58,130 nt of DNA from an uncultured beta proteobacterium (GTDB lineage Bacteria; Pseudomonadota; Gammaproteobacteria; Burkholderiales; SG8-41). The notes beneath the pieces are model-generated. The model did no database searches and had not been told where the DNA came from. It saw nothing but the letters and a program-made list of their open reading frames with translations. The stretch is taken from the NCBI GenBank assembly GCA_903885665.1, contig CAISJL010000077.1:1-58130 (forward strand). The letters run 5' to 3'. Below are positions 15,752 through 25,222 of this stretch, piece by piece (the first letter of the stretch is position 1; each line of letters opens with the position of its first letter). The position numbers and the translations under genes are program-made.

Positions 15752-16795
15752 GCCATGTTGCTTCAGCGCCCAAGCAACATGCTCACGTACAATAATTGAA
15801 CCATGATCAGCACGTTGCCGTAGCGCCTTCAATACTGCTTCTGAGCTTGGCGCATTACCTAATCCAACAGCTATATTGCGAAGCCAACGCTCATACCCAA
15901 TACGACGAATTGCACTACCTGCGAGCTGATCATTAAACGTAGCCTCATCCCATGCAAATAGTTCAACCAAAGTCACATCATCAAGACCGTTGCGCACATC
16001 AAAATCGGTTTCACCAGTGGTTTTTGCAAAACGATTCCAAGGGCAAATTAATTGACAATCATCGCAGCCATAAACGCGATTGCCAATTAAACGACGAAAT
16101 TCTTCTGGTATGGATCCGTGATGCTCAATAGTGAGATAGGAAATACAACGCCGCGCATCCAGTTGATAAGGCGCAACAATTGCTTGTGTTGGACAAATAT
16201 CGATACATTTGTGGCAACTTCCGCAATGCTCAGTCTGAGGCGCATCAACCGGCAAGGCTAAACTCGTGTAGATTTCACCTAAAAAGAACATTGACCCTAC
16301 CGATCGGTTTAACAATAAAGTGTGCTTACCGCGCCATCCCAGGCCCGCTTTCTCAGCCAAAGCAACTTCCATGACTGGCGCACTATCTGTAAATACTCGG
16401 TACGACCAAGGACCGATGTTGGCAGTCACTTGATCTGCGAGCGTTTGCAATTTTTGACGAATCACTTTGTGATAATCTCGGCCAGTTGCGTAGCGCGAAA
16501 TAAATGCTTTCGAAGCATCCGAGAGAATAGACCAACTATCGGCAGCAGCTTCCGGGATGTAATTGAGGTTCACCGTAATTACTCTGATCGTACCAGGTAC
16601 TAAATCCTCAGGTCGGCTCCGCTTGATACCATGTCGTACCATATAATCCATATCGCCATGCCAGCCGCGATTCAACCACTGTAGTAAGCGTGGTTCAGCC
16701 TGCGATAAATCACAATCTGCGACTGCAAGTTGTTCAAAACCGAGTTGCTGTGCCCATTGCTGCATATCAGCTTTTAGCGTAGCGTAATTAATCAT
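15740..16795 (-). CDS. queG: QueG, epoxyqueuosine reductase
   Basis: 351-aa cobalamin- and iron-sulfur-dependent enzyme catalysing the last step of queuosine synthesis in tRNA, reduction of epoxyqueuosine to queuosine. Asp137 in FTDSAPVMEVALAEKAGLGW is the catalytic acid position. Two ferredoxin-like clusters are clear: CGSCHKCIDICPTQAI and CDDCQLICPWN. A C-terminal HEAT-like stretch ends ADHGSIIVREHVAWAL. Length matches the family. It is divergent from tsaE, an arrangement common in Betaproteobacteria. Confidence 0.96.
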   Translation of the reverse strand: MINYATLKADMQQWAQQLGFEQLAVADCDLSQAEPRLLQWLNRGWHGDMDYMVRHGIKRSRPEDLVPGTIRVITVNLNYIPEAAADSWSILSDASKAFISRYATGRDYHKVIRQKLQTLADQVTANIGPWSYRVFTDSAPVMEVALAEKAGLGWRGKHTLLLNRSVGSMFFLGEIYTSLALPVDAPQTEHCGSCHKCIDICPTQAIVAPYQLDARRCISYLTIEHHGSIPEEFRRLIGNRVYGCDDCQLICPWNRFAKTTGETDFDVRNGLDDVTLVELFAWDEATFNDQLAGSAIRRIGYERWLRNIAVGLGNAPSSEAVLKALRQRADHGSIIVREHVAWALKQHGLAS

Positions 16796-17048
16796 TGGTT
16801 GAATTGTTCAAGGTAAACCATTAGCAATGGCACGCATACACTCTCTTGCATAGAGTATGGCAGTGAAATATGCTAATGTGCTAGGAATCACAACAGGCAA
16901 ATTATTAAACAAGCGTTCAATGGTATGTGCGATGCATTATATTTAAATAACTATACAATGACATTGCAATTTGAATCTACTCGACCACCATACTTAACTA
17001 ATAAAAAAATAATAATATAAACTAACAATCTAAACCAACAACCTAAAA

Positions 17049-17594
17049 ATGCAGTCATTTAACCGGCACTTGGCCACCCCAGACGATACCTTAGCAGTTG
17101 GATCGCGCTTAAGCGCTATCATCGCACCTGGCACTACAATTCACCTACATGGTGAGCTTGGCGCTGGAAAAACAACCCTAGTGCGGGGGCTATTACGCGG
17201 CTTAGGCTATAGCGGTCGCGTCAAAAGTCCAACCTTCAGCCTGCTTGAACCCTACACACTACCCAAGCTATACTTATATCAATTTGATTTCTATAGAATT
17301 CTCAATAATCAGACACTGGAAGATATTGGCTTTCGTGAATACTTTAACCAGCAATCAATTTGTATCATTGAATGGCCTGATCACATACTCGGCCTGCCGA
17401 TCGCAGACTTAAACATCCGTTTACAAATGATTACAGAACCCAGACCAGTGGAAACAATGTCGTACGATCTAGACTCACATAACGCCTGCGGACGACAACT
17501 GGTGATTGCAGCACCTACGCCGATTGGCAAAAACTATCTTTCAATGCTTACTCGTAATGATCGACAACAGCTACACATACATTCCTCAGAATGA
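17049..17594 (+). CDS. tsaE: TsaE, tRNA threonylcarbamoyladenosine biosynthesis ATPase
   Basis: P-loop ATPase required with TsaB and TsaD to make the t6A37 modification of ANN-decoding tRNAs. The Walker A motif GELGAGKTT is at residues 35-43, followed by VKSPTFSLLEPY and the Asp-rich FDFYR, then CIIEWPDHI, all typical. At 181 aa it is about 25-30 residues longer than many homologues at the C-terminus. The start ATG 17049 lacks a strong Shine-Dalgarno sequence. The 3' end overlaps amiC, which points to coupled translation. Confidence 0.95.
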   Translation: MQSFNRHLATPDDTLAVGSRLSAIIAPGTTIHLHGELGAGKTTLVRGLLRGLGYSGRVKSPTFSLLEPYTLPKLYLYQFDFYRILNNQTLEDIGFREYFNQQSICIIEWPDHILGLPIADLNIRLQMITEPRPVETMSYDLDSHNACGRQLVIAAPTPIGKNYLSMLTRNDRQQLHIHSSE

Positions 17595-18966
17595 TCGATT
17601 GCCAAAGCCAACAATTACAGTGAATCGCACGCTTACTTATCGTCTACTCCGTATCGTATTAATTGCGGTGATTTTCTTTGTGTTGGTGTCCGGAGTCGCC
17701 CACTTCACAAGTGCAAGCGCCGCAGAACTACCAATCAAGTCAGTACGTATTTGGCCAGGGCCTGACTATACCCGTATTACTCTAGAGTCGCCGCACCCAC
17801 TCAAACATAGCCTGTTCATGCTAGACAATCCCGATCGACTAGTGTTGGACTTGGAAGATGCTGCACTCAGCACAAACCTCACTGAACTGCCTAGAAAGGT
17901 AAGTGCAACTGACCCCCAACTCAAAGACATTCGGGTTGGGCGTTTCAAACCCACTACCATTCGCTTAGTTTTCGACCTTAAAAAACGGATGAAGCCAGAA
18001 GCATTTGCATTAGCCCCTGTTGCCGAATATGGTCATCGATTGGTGATTGACATCTACCCTGCTGAACCAATAGACCCTTTGGGCGTATTTCTAAAGCAAC
18101 AAGAAGTCAATACGCAAAAAAACGTATCTATCACTTCACCTGGTACGCCCGCTATTAATGATGCCATTGCGCCTAAGCCTGCACATACCACTAATCTAAC
18201 GCCTACACCTACACCCATACCAAATATCATCACTAACCCTATCGCCGATAAAATGATTATCATTGCTATTGACGCTGGTCATGGTGGTGAAGATCCAGGT
18301 GCCAGAGGCCGCAATGGCAATCAAGAAAAAGACGTTACATTAGCTATTGCCACTAAACTCAAAGAACGGATCGACAACGAACCAAACATGCGGGCCGTGC
18401 TGATTCGCGATGGCGATTACTTTATCCCATTACATGTCAGAGTCGACAAAGCCCGACGGTTCAAGGCAGATCTATTCCTCTCAATTCATGCTGACGCATT
18501 TGTCCAACCATCGGCAAACGGTTCATCGGTGTTTGCACTCTCCGAACGTGGCGCAACATCTGCAGCGGCACGATGGCTTGCGCAAAAGGAAAATAGTGCC
18601 GACTTAATTGGCGGCGTGAATTTTGGCGTAAAAGATCAATACCTTAAGCAAACTCTACTCGATTTATCCCAAACCGCATCGATTAATGAAAGCCTAAAAT
18701 TAGGCAAAGCAGTACTAACTGAGATGGGCACTCTTAATCGTTTACACAAAGGCCACGTTGAACAAGCAGGATTTGCAGTATTAAAAGCACCTGATATTCC
18801 ATCGATTTTGATTGAAACTGCTTTTATCAGTAATCCTGATGAGGAGTTGAAGTTAAGCAATCCAGAATATCAGTACAAAATGGCGGACGTTATTCTCAAT
18901 GGTGTCAAACAATACTTTTCAAAAAATCCGCTCATTAAACCAAGCACAATCACGCGTAAACCATGA
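17557..18966 (+). CDS. amiC: AmiC-type N-acetylmuramoyl-L-alanine amidase
   Basis: Periplasmic zinc amidase that cleaves septal peptidoglycan during daughter-cell separation. The N-terminal hydrophobic export segment LLRIVLIAVIFFVLVSG is followed by an AMIN domain (about 75-185 of the long frame). A Pro/Thr-rich linker follows, then an Amidase_3 domain with zinc ligands in AIDAGHGGEDPG (His), GNQEKD (Glu) and LSIHADAF (His) and catalytic Glu in ILIETAFISN. The open frame begins at 17506; ATG 17557 is the first plausible start and overlaps tsaE by 38 bp. The tsaE-amiC order is common in proteobacteria. Confidence 0.94.
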   Translation: MIDNSYTYIPQNDRLPKPTITVNRTLTYRLLRIVLIAVIFFVLVSGVAHFTSASAAELPIKSVRIWPGPDYTRITLESPHPLKHSLFMLDNPDRLVLDLEDAALSTNLTELPRKVSATDPQLKDIRVGRFKPTTIRLVFDLKKRMKPEAFALAPVAEYGHRLVIDIYPAEPIDPLGVFLKQQEVNTQKNVSITSPGTPAINDAIAPKPAHTTNLTPTPTPIPNIITNPIADKMIIIAIDAGHGGEDPGARGRNGNQEKDVTLAIATKLKERIDNEPNMRAVLIRDGDYFIPLHVRVDKARRFKADLFLSIHADAFVQPSANGSSVFALSERGATSAAARWLAQKENSADLIGGVNFGVKDQYLKQTLLDLSQTASINESLKLGKAVLTEMGTLNRLHKGHVEQAGFAVLKAPDIPSILIETAFISNPDEELKLSNPEYQYKMADVILNGVKQYFSKNPLIKPSTITRKP

Positions 18967-19006
18967 TCTATTGACTGTATCAAACCCAATCCCATATAGA
19001 CATTAA

Positions 19007-20008
19007 TTAATTGATTGTAATTCCTGCCGCCGCAATCACTTTACCCCACTTGCTAATTTGATTTTTTACAAACGTTCTAAATTCTTCTGGTGTGTTAGCC
19101 ACAGGTACTGCGCCATTTTGCGCTAAACGCTCCTTGACGCTGGCTTGGTTTAACACCTCAACAGATTCTGTATGAATGCGTGTAATCGCCAATTTATTGG
19201 TATTTGCCGGAGCAAGCAAACCCTGCCATGCGCTAGTCTCAAAACCGGGATAGCCAGACTCTGCTACAGTGGGGAGTTCAGGCGTCAAGGGAAAACGCCG
19301 CTCACTAGTGACTGCTAAAGCCTTAAGCCGATTGCTGCGAATATGCCCCAATGCACTGGGCAGACTCGCAAATGAAAACGAAATTCGCCCTGCAACTAAA
19401 TCAATCAGTGCCGCCGCCGCACCTTTATACGGAACGTGAACCATATCCACGCCACTCATTAGTTTCAACAATTCGCCAGCCAAATGGGGAGAACCTAAAT
19501 TACCAGAGGAGCTAAATGTAAGTTGCCCAGGCCGTACTTTAGCAGCCTTTACCAATTCAGCAACGTTACGAATTGATAATGCAGGCCCGACGACCAACAC
19601 ATTGGGCGCACTCGCAACTAGCGTAATCGGTGCCAAATCACGCATCTGATCATAAGGCATCTTTGTATATACCGCCGGGTTAACACCAAATGAGCTTGGC
19701 ACTAATAACAAGGTATAACCATCTGCGGGCGCACGAACTACAATCTCTGTCGCGATCATGCCACTTGCACCAGCACGGTTGTCAGACACCACAGTCTGCC
19801 CCAAACGCTCCGCCAAGCCTTCAGCCAGGTAACGGGCAATAATATCAGCATTACCGCCAGGCGCTTGGGCAATAACCAAACGTATAGGACGGTTGGGATA
19901 AGGCGCATTATTTGTTTGAGCAGACCATAACAAGGTACTGTGGATAATGGCAGAACCCATAGCAATCCAATGGCATAACCACCCCTTGCAAAAAAACCAA
20001 TTGTTCAT
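19007..20008 (-). CDS. Bug/TctC family tripartite tricarboxylate transporter receptor
   Basis: Bug-type periplasmic receptor, about 333 aa. The frame is open to 20086, but ATG 20008 has AAGGA about six bases upstream and places a signal segment (GWLCHWIAMGSAIIHSTLLWSAQ) directly at the N-terminus. YPNRPIRLVIAQAPGGNADI, DNRAGASG, ADGYTLLLV and HVPYKGAAA are the usual signatures. No catabolic or transporter genes adjoin it; it sits between amiC and rlmJ as an orphan receptor. Confidence 0.92.
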   Translation of the reverse strand: MNNWFFCKGWLCHWIAMGSAIIHSTLLWSAQTNNAPYPNRPIRLVIAQAPGGNADIIARYLAEGLAERLGQTVVSDNRAGASGMIATEIVVRAPADGYTLLLVPSSFGVNPAVYTKMPYDQMRDLAPITLVASAPNVLVVGPALSIRNVAELVKAAKVRPGQLTFSSSGNLGSPHLAGELLKLMSGVDMVHVPYKGAAAALIDLVAGRISFSFASLPSALGHIRSNRLKALAVTSERRFPLTPELPTVAESGYPGFETSAWQGLLAPANTNKLAITRIHTESVEVLNQASVKERLAQNGAVPVANTPEEFRTFVKNQISKWGKVIAAAGITIN

Positions 20009-20159
20009 TGAAAAATCCTTATATCGAATAAAAATTATATTGCGATTAATCTGATATTGCAACCTAGGCAAATTTATTAAAGCCAATCTAAACTATTAGA
20101 CCGCTACTGATCCAGTCATGAGAAAATAGATCCCACATTAAAAGAACCCCACACTGACC

Positions 20160-21002
20160 ATGCTCTCCTACCGACACCAATTTCACGCTGGCAATGTTGC
20201 AGATGTGTTTAAACACAGCATATTAACGCGTCTACTCGTTGGATTGGCTAAAAAAGATAAGCCCTACTGCTATATGGATACCCATGCCGGACTGGGGCGA
20301 TATGATCTCACGCATGCCTGGTCACAAAAAACTGCCGAATGGCGTCACGGTATTGGCCGAGTATGGGCGAGAGCAGACGCACCAGAGTCTCTACAACCTT
20401 ATCTTGAAATAATCCGCAATGCCAATCCAGATGGACACCTGACTATTTACCCGGGATCACCCTGGATTGCACGTCATCTAACTCGTCCCAATGATCGACA
20501 AATATTTTGTGAGCTCAATAAAGAAGATTACAACACCCTTAAAACAAATATGTTTGGCGCTCGCCATACCGCAATACATAACCAAGATGGTTTTCAAGCG
20601 CTGCGTGCTTTTCTGCCCCCACCAGAGCGCCGCGGTCTGACCTTTATTGATGCGGCATTTGATCAATCTGATGAGTTTGGCAGAATTACGCGCTCGATCA
20701 AAGAAGCACATCAGCGATTTGCTACTGGTATGGTTGCAGTCTGGTATCCACTGATGGCAAGTTCAGCAATGCAAGCTTTTGATCGCAGCCTACAAGCAAT
20801 TGGTTTACCAAAAACATTACAATTGGAGTTGTCAGTCTATCCGGAAGATTGGACTGCGCATATTCGTGGCAGCGGCATGGTGATTATCAACCCTCCCTAT
20901 GGGCTGGCAGAAGAAATGCCTAGCTTATTAGATTGGTTGTGGCGAGCAATGTCTCCAGAGAAACAAGGTTGCGCTCGCCACCAATGGTTAGTCCAAGAAT
21001 AA
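20160..21002 (+). CDS. rlmJ: RlmJ, 23S rRNA (adenine-2030 N6) methyltransferase, with altered motif IV
   Basis: 280-aa SAM-dependent methyltransferase modifying A2030 of 23S rRNA. The N-terminus MLSYRHQFHAGNVADVFKH and YMDTHAGLGRYDL are diagnostic. The catalytic motif IV, normally Asp-Pro-Pro-Tyr/Phe, reads Asp164-Ala-Ala-Phe167 (GAT GCG GCA TTT). Asp164 falls at the same residue number as I recall for E. coli RlmJ, but both prolines are lost. The rest is intact, so this is either a tolerated variant or an impaired enzyme. Confidence 0.93.
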   Translation: MLSYRHQFHAGNVADVFKHSILTRLLVGLAKKDKPYCYMDTHAGLGRYDLTHAWSQKTAEWRHGIGRVWARADAPESLQPYLEIIRNANPDGHLTIYPGSPWIARHLTRPNDRQIFCELNKEDYNTLKTNMFGARHTAIHNQDGFQALRAFLPPPERRGLTFIDAAFDQSDEFGRITRSIKEAHQRFATGMVAVWYPLMASSAMQAFDRSLQAIGLPKTLQLELSVYPEDWTAHIRGSGMVIINPPYGLAEEMPSLLDWLWRAMSPEKQGCARHQWLVQE

Positions 21003-21096
21003 AAAAATATAAACGGTAAAGGTATTTCCAGCAACACCAGCAGAGGCCATAAGAAACACATTAAGATGTGTTTAGAAAGCCTTACTGGTAAATCGA

Positions 21097-21657
21097 TTAC
21101 CCCTTAGTACGGCTCCGATACTCGCCAGTACGAGTATCAATTTCAATTTTATCGCCTGTCGCGCAAAATAAAGGGACAGAAATTTCATAGCCAGTGCTAA
21201 TCTTTGAAGGCTTGAGCACTTTGCCAGAGGTATCCCCCCTCACTGCTGGTTCGGTATACATAATTTCACGAACTAAAGTCTGAGGAATATCTACAGAGAT
21301 CGCGCGACCTTCGTATAACACAACCTCACAAGGCATACCATCTTCTAAGTAGTTCAAGGCATCGCCAAGATTCTCTTTATCAACCTCATACTGATTAAAT
21401 TCTTCATCCATAAACACATATGAAGGTTCAGCAAAGTAAGAGTAGGTTACCTCTTTACGCTCCAGATTCACCATATCAAATTTCTCATCAGCGCGATACA
21501 CAGTCTCAGTACCGCCACCTGATAGCAAGTTCTTCAACTTCATCTTAACCACCGATGCATTGCGTCCCGACTTACTAAACTCAGCCTTTAGCACCACCAT
21601 CGGCACTCCATTGACCATCATGACATTACCTGCACGAATCTCTTGGGCGATTTTCAT
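21097..21657 (-). CDS. efp: elongation factor P (Arg32, rhamnosylated type)
   Basis: 186-aa translation factor that rescues ribosomes stalled at polyproline stretches. The tip of domain I is [11 protein letters not shown] with Arg32 in place of the Lys34 modified by EpmAB; this subtype is rhamnosylated by EarP, whose gene is immediately upstream. GAGGAAG precedes the ATG. C-terminal [17 protein letters not shown] is canonical. It forms an earP-efp operon with 38 bp between the genes. Confidence 0.97.
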   Translation of the reverse strand: MKIAQEIRAGNVMMVNGVPMVVLKAEFSKSGRNASVVKMKLKNLLSGGGTETVYRADEKFDMVNLERKEVTYSYFAEPSYVFMDEEFNQYEVDKENLGDALNYLEDGMPCEVVLYEGRAISVDIPQTLVREIMYTEPAVRGDTSGKVLKPSKISTGYEISVPLFCATGDKIEIDTRTGEYRSRTKG

Positions 21658-21695
21658 AACAAAACTTCCTCAATTAGCCAATACACAAAAAAGCG

Positions 21696-22874
21696 CTATT
21701 TTACCTTGCCACATACAAATTTCACTAGCGCTGCAGACATTTCATCTAATTTTTCTAGTTTTAACTGCCAATTTATAGCATGTTGCCTTAAAACTGGGAG
21801 TTGTTGGGTCTGCCAAAAAATCTGCCACGCACTCATTACTTCGTGAGGCAAGCCACTATTCCAACTATGCCAGAGTGCTGCCACATACCTTTGACTGTCT
21901 TCGGGTAAACCCTCGAGATATCGATCTAAAAAAGCTTGTAGTTTTAAAGCGTGCGTATTCTCAGTCTGACGATAGGGCTGCCACACCGTAGGTCGCGCTG
22001 CCCATTGGGCGCGCACAAATGAATCCTCACCTCGCACGAAGTTGATATCACAAGCCCATAATAAGTTATCGTATTCAGACTGCGCTAAAAATTGTATTGG
22101 CCAAATCTGAACTCCACCCCATGTCCACGGCTCTAGCGATGGAGAATCAACCCCACAATAGGCTTTAATTGTGGATAGTAGCGGAGCCTCTGGCACTACC
22201 AACACCATAGGTTTTGACGCCACACGCATGCCCTCTAATAAACCTTCGACTGGAGAGTCGGGATAAGCAAACAAAGAAATGACAGGAACACCCGATGCAC
22301 CAAGGGCACAGCCGAGTGAGCGCCAATACTGGCAACGTGCATCCCAGTCAAATTCAGATCGCCGTTCAATTAAGTCATGCTCACGTAATAAACCACCAGT
22401 ACTCGAAGAGAAGCCTGGAAAGAAAAAGTAACGCTCTAGGGCATTAATTGAAGGCGGAGAGGCAAGTTCATGATAAGCATCTACCCATACTTCAGCGCTT
22501 AAGTATTCCAAAATAATCCATAGTGGGGGTTGCTCTTGGCAAGCCATACGCTGTATCAGCGATTGCGGCAAACCACAGCCCATTGCTTCAATCACTGCTT
22601 GCCCATCGCCTGCAACTATACTTGCCTCTGTTGTCCATAGATGGATATACACCCCCTCGATGAATTGCTCAGGCACGTTCACATCTAGAGCAGGCAACAA
22701 TTTCTGCAGTGTTGCTAAATCATCAATCCATAGACGTACAGTAATTCCGTGTTCATTTTGCAGGAGTTTAGACAAGCGCCAACAGACCCCTGCATCACCA
22801 AAGTAATCAACAACGCGACAGAATATATCCCATACTGTAGGAGATTTCTGAGTTGGCACTAATGAATAACTCAT
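21696..22874 (-). CDS. earP: EarP, EF-P arginine rhamnosyltransferase
   Basis: About 392-aa GT-B inverting glycosyltransferase that transfers rhamnose from dTDP-rhamnose to Arg32 of EF-P. The N-terminal WDIFCRVVDYFGDAGVCWRL holds the two conserved Asp residues, including the likely catalytic base. The C-terminal domain has the family segment DINFVRGEDSFVRAQWAARPTVW (nucleotide-sugar binding), followed by PYRQTENTHALKLQAFL. The start may be ATG 22874 or the GTG three codons upstream at 22883. Location directly upstream of efp supports the call. Confidence 0.96.
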   Translation of the reverse strand: MSYSLVPTQKSPTVWDIFCRVVDYFGDAGVCWRLSKLLQNEHGITVRLWIDDLATLQKLLPALDVNVPEQFIEGVYIHLWTTEASIVAGDGQAVIEAMGCGLPQSLIQRMACQEQPPLWIILEYLSAEVWVDAYHELASPPSINALERYFFFPGFSSSTGGLLREHDLIERRSEFDWDARCQYWRSLGCALGASGVPVISLFAYPDSPVEGLLEGMRVASKPMVLVVPEAPLLSTIKAYCGVDSPSLEPWTWGGVQIWPIQFLAQSEYDNLLWACDINFVRGEDSFVRAQWAARPTVWQPYRQTENTHALKLQAFLDRYLEGLPEDSQRYVAALWHSWNSGLPHEVMSAWQIFWQTQQLPVLRQHAINWQLKLEKLDEMSAALVKFVCGKVK

Positions 22875-22939
22875 CTCGTTCACCGGACTTTATGAATAAC
22901 GCTTAAATGACGGGTAAAAAAATCTAACGAATTATGGCG

Positions 22940-22968
22940 AAAAAAAACCGGGCATATAGCCCGGTTTT
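22940..22968 (-). terminator. rho-independent terminator of the cold-shock gene
   Basis: On the minus strand AAAACCGGGC-loop-GCCCGGTTTTTTTT: the 6-bp GC core (22948-22953 with 22959-22964) is extended by A-T pairs and followed by eight T. It begins 17 bp past the csp stop codon. Confidence 0.92.
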
Positions 22969-22984
22969 CTCAGCAAATTCCAGC

Positions 22985-23191
22985 TTAGGCAGCTTGGATG
23001 TTGCTAGCTTGTTGCTTGCCCTTATTGCCAGCAGTAATATCAAACGTCACTTTTTGGCCTTCTTTAAGGGTTTTGAAACCATTCATGTTAATGCCCGAGA
23101 AATGAGCAAACAAATCTTCACCACCACCATCGGGGGTAATAAAGCCAAAACCTTTTGAGTCATTGAACCACTTAACGGTACCTGTTGCCAT
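22985..23191 (-). CDS. CspA-family cold-shock protein
   Basis: 68-aa single-domain OB-fold nucleic-acid-binding protein, usually an RNA chaperone. RNP1 (KGFGFI, residues 12-17) and RNP2 (DLFAHF, 25-30) are both present. AAGGA lies seven bases before the ATG. A strong sigma-70 promoter about 145 bp upstream gives a long leader, as seen in cold-regulated csp genes. Which paralogue this is cannot be told. Confidence 0.97.
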   Translation of the reverse strand: MATGTVKWFNDSKGFGFITPDGGGEDLFAHFSGINMNGFKTLKEGQKVTFDITAGNKGKQQASNIQAA

Positions 23192-23335
23192 GATGTTAAT
23201 TCCTTTTAGGATTGATAAGTATCGATTTTCATCGAGAATCGCATTTAAATCTCACAGCCCCAAAAGCACGAACACCACAACTACGAAATAGGGAACCGCT
23301 AACTTTCAGTACTAAGAAACCAAACACGCTTCGCC

Positions 23336-23364
23336 TTTATACGGAATGACCTGCTATCAGTCAA
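23336..23364 (-). promoter_or_regulatory. sigma-70 promoter and long 5' leader of the cold-shock gene
   Basis: On the minus strand TTGACT (complement of 23359-23364), a 17-bp spacer, then TATAAA (complement of 23336-23341): one mismatch from consensus in each hexamer. Transcription should start near 23329, giving a leader of about 135 nt before ATG 23191. Long leaders of this kind act as cold-responsive RNA structures in cspA-type genes. The remaining 130 bp up to the next gene (23365-23496) are AT-rich and hold nothing else recognised. Confidence 0.85.
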
Positions 23365-23496
23365 GCAAATCACGTTGCCATAATACAACAAAATAATAAG
23401 TTGTTTAAAATCAATAACTTAAAAAAATATATGGGCTAAATAAATGATTTTTTTGAGTAAAATCAGCGCAATATTAAGGCTTTAAACGAGCAATAC

Positions 23497-24438
23497 TCAG
23501 GAAATTGATGAGTAATAAAGGTTTTGTGGATGATTAGCTTGGGCGAAAAAATACCAACGCTCAGCAATTAACCCAATAAATTGCAAAGCGCAGGCAAGCA
23601 GCATAGTTACAGTTGCATGACTGTTACAAAATGCGATCACCATAAACATCACTGGCAATATAAATGTAAGGAACAAGAAAAACCATTTAATTCTAAGCAG
23701 GGTCTGCAAACTTCGACCGTGGAAGAATTCGCGGGTATTAAATGAACCGCCCATAAAGCCTTGCGCCTTCTGCACAATATGAGGGTGCTTAATTCCGATA
23801 GCCGTTTGCAAGCTGGATCGAGGCTTTAACTGTGCATTACGCAAAAGCATGATCACGCGAACGAGTAGCCCTAAGACTGTACAGATCATTGCCCACAATA
23901 TCAATGGAGTCGCAATAGTTAAATCTTCAGCAGTCGCTAAGGTTGCAGCCCATCCTAAGCCCGACGCACATCCAAGCACGACAAAATTAATCAAAGTAAG
24001 CGTCGTTGCCCATTCTTGCAGAAACTTAAGGCACATGTAAATCATTGCTGTGCAAACAAACAACGCTAAGCACAGAAACAACCCTAGCACACCTAGCCAA
24101 AGGCTCAACGTAGAGCCTAGCCAATAACTACATCCATAAGCGAAAACTATCAACATGAACAAGGGCAACACGATAACCTCACGTGATAACCAAGAAGTCT
24201 TCCACATCATCACTGCACGCCAAGCACGCTCAGGGTGCCCCAAGTGAAGGAATGAAGACAATAAGCCGACCGCTAAAAATATCAATGTAATCGAATGACC
24301 CCATACAAAGAATTGCGGAGATTGCATTTCAATAAAGCTAAGTCTAGTCAACATATCGACTGCAAAAATCGCTAAAAATAAACCCTGAGCTAAGCCACAA
24401 CATACGGTGAAAAAAACCACTGAATATGCTGGATTCAT
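23497..24438 (-). CDS. soeC: DmsC/SoeC-type membrane anchor subunit of a molybdoenzyme
   Basis: 313-aa integral membrane protein with about eight hydrophobic helices, of the DmsC (DMSO reductase anchor) family, which binds quinone and anchors the catalytic dimer. The opening MNPAYSVVFFTVCCGLAQGLF and LHLGHPERAWRAVMMWKTSWLSREV are typical. It is the third gene of an operon with the 4Fe-4S and molybdopterin subunits. Because the large subunit lacks a Tat signal, the complex should face the cytoplasm, as in the sulfite dehydrogenase SoeABC. The sulfite assignment is inference. Confidence 0.8.
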   Translation of the reverse strand: MNPAYSVVFFTVCCGLAQGLFLAIFAVDMLTRLSFIEMQSPQFFVWGHSITLIFLAVGLLSSFLHLGHPERAWRAVMMWKTSWLSREVIVLPLFMLIVFAYGCSYWLGSTLSLWLGVLGLFLCLALFVCTAMIYMCLKFLQEWATTLTLINFVVLGCASGLGWAATLATAEDLTIATPLILWAMICTVLGLLVRVIMLLRNAQLKPRSSLQTAIGIKHPHIVQKAQGFMGGSFNTREFFHGRSLQTLLRIKWFFLFLTFILPVMFMVIAFCNSHATVTMLLACALQFIGLIAERWYFFAQANHPQNLYYSSIS

Positions 24439-24490
24439 ATCTCACCCGATGTCCAAATCATAACTTCATCCATAATAGATCGATTATGCA

Positions 24491-25222
24491 TTACCATGAG
24501 GTCACATCTCCTAACGAGGAATCCTCGGTCAGGGGCTTTGGTTGTTGTCCATCTACTTTCAGTGGATTATCAGCTCGCTCTAATTCATCATGACGCAGGC
24601 GTAACTCTGTTTTGTTTCGAGGCAAATAATGATTGGCAGGCTGAGTACCCCATTCTGGCATCAAGGTATATCCAGCACTCTCACGAATAGCCTTAGATAC
24701 CACTGACTCTGAGTCATGAATGTCACCAAACAATCTGGCATTCGTAGGGCACGCCATTACGCACGCTGGCTGACGCTCTGCTTCTGGTAAACACGGATCA
24801 TCAATACGATCTACACAAAGCGTACATTTTTTCATCACTTGCTGGTGCTCATCTATTTCTCTAGCACCATAAGGACAAGCCCAAGCGCAATACTTGCAAC
24901 CGATACACTTATCATAATCAACTAAGACAATCCCATCTTGGGGTCTTTTATAACTAGCACCTGTTGGACAAACAGGTACACAAGGCGGATCCTCACAATG
25001 CAAACACGATTTGGGAAAGTGCACAGTCTCGGTTTGCGGAAAACTACCAACCTCAAAGGTCTGCACCCGATTAAAAAAGACTCCAGTCGGATCTTTATCG
25101 TAAGGTCTATCGTCTGATAAATATCCAGACTCCCCCGAGGTATTCCACTGTTTACAACTAGTCACGCAAGCATGGCAGCCAACACATACATTCAAATCAA
25201 TCACAAGTGCTAATTGCGTCAT
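24491..25222 (-). CDS. soeB: 4Fe-4S ferredoxin subunit (DmsB/SoeB-like)
   Basis: 243-aa electron-transfer subunit with four cysteine clusters: CVGCHACVTSCKQWN, CLHCEDPPCVPVCP, CIGCKYCAWACPYGA and CTLCVDRI with CVMACPTNA, for four [4Fe-4S] centres. It links the molybdopterin subunit to the membrane anchor. The start ATG overlaps the end of the large-subunit gene by four bases (ATGA), so expression is coupled. Sequence and subunit layout resemble SoeB of cytoplasmic sulfite dehydrogenases, as well as DmsB and PhsB-type proteins. Confidence 0.85.
   Translation of the reverse strand: MTQLALVIDLNVCVGCHACVTSCKQWNTSGESGYLSDDRPYDKDPTGVFFNRVQTFEVGSFPQTETVHFPKSCLHCEDPPCVPVCPTGASYKRPQDGIVLVDYDKCIGCKYCAWACPYGAREIDEHQQVMKKCTLCVDRIDDPCLPEAERQPACVMACPTNARLFGDIHDSESVVSKAIRESAGYTLMPEWGTQPANHYLPRNKTELRLRHDELERADNPLKVDGQQPKPLTEDSSLGDVTSW

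Noticed and set aside
21055-21074. Hairpin AAACACAT/ATGTGTTT downstream of efp
   Set aside because: Perfect 8-bp stem but AT-rich and without a T-tract; possible convergent-gene terminator, not supported enough to list.
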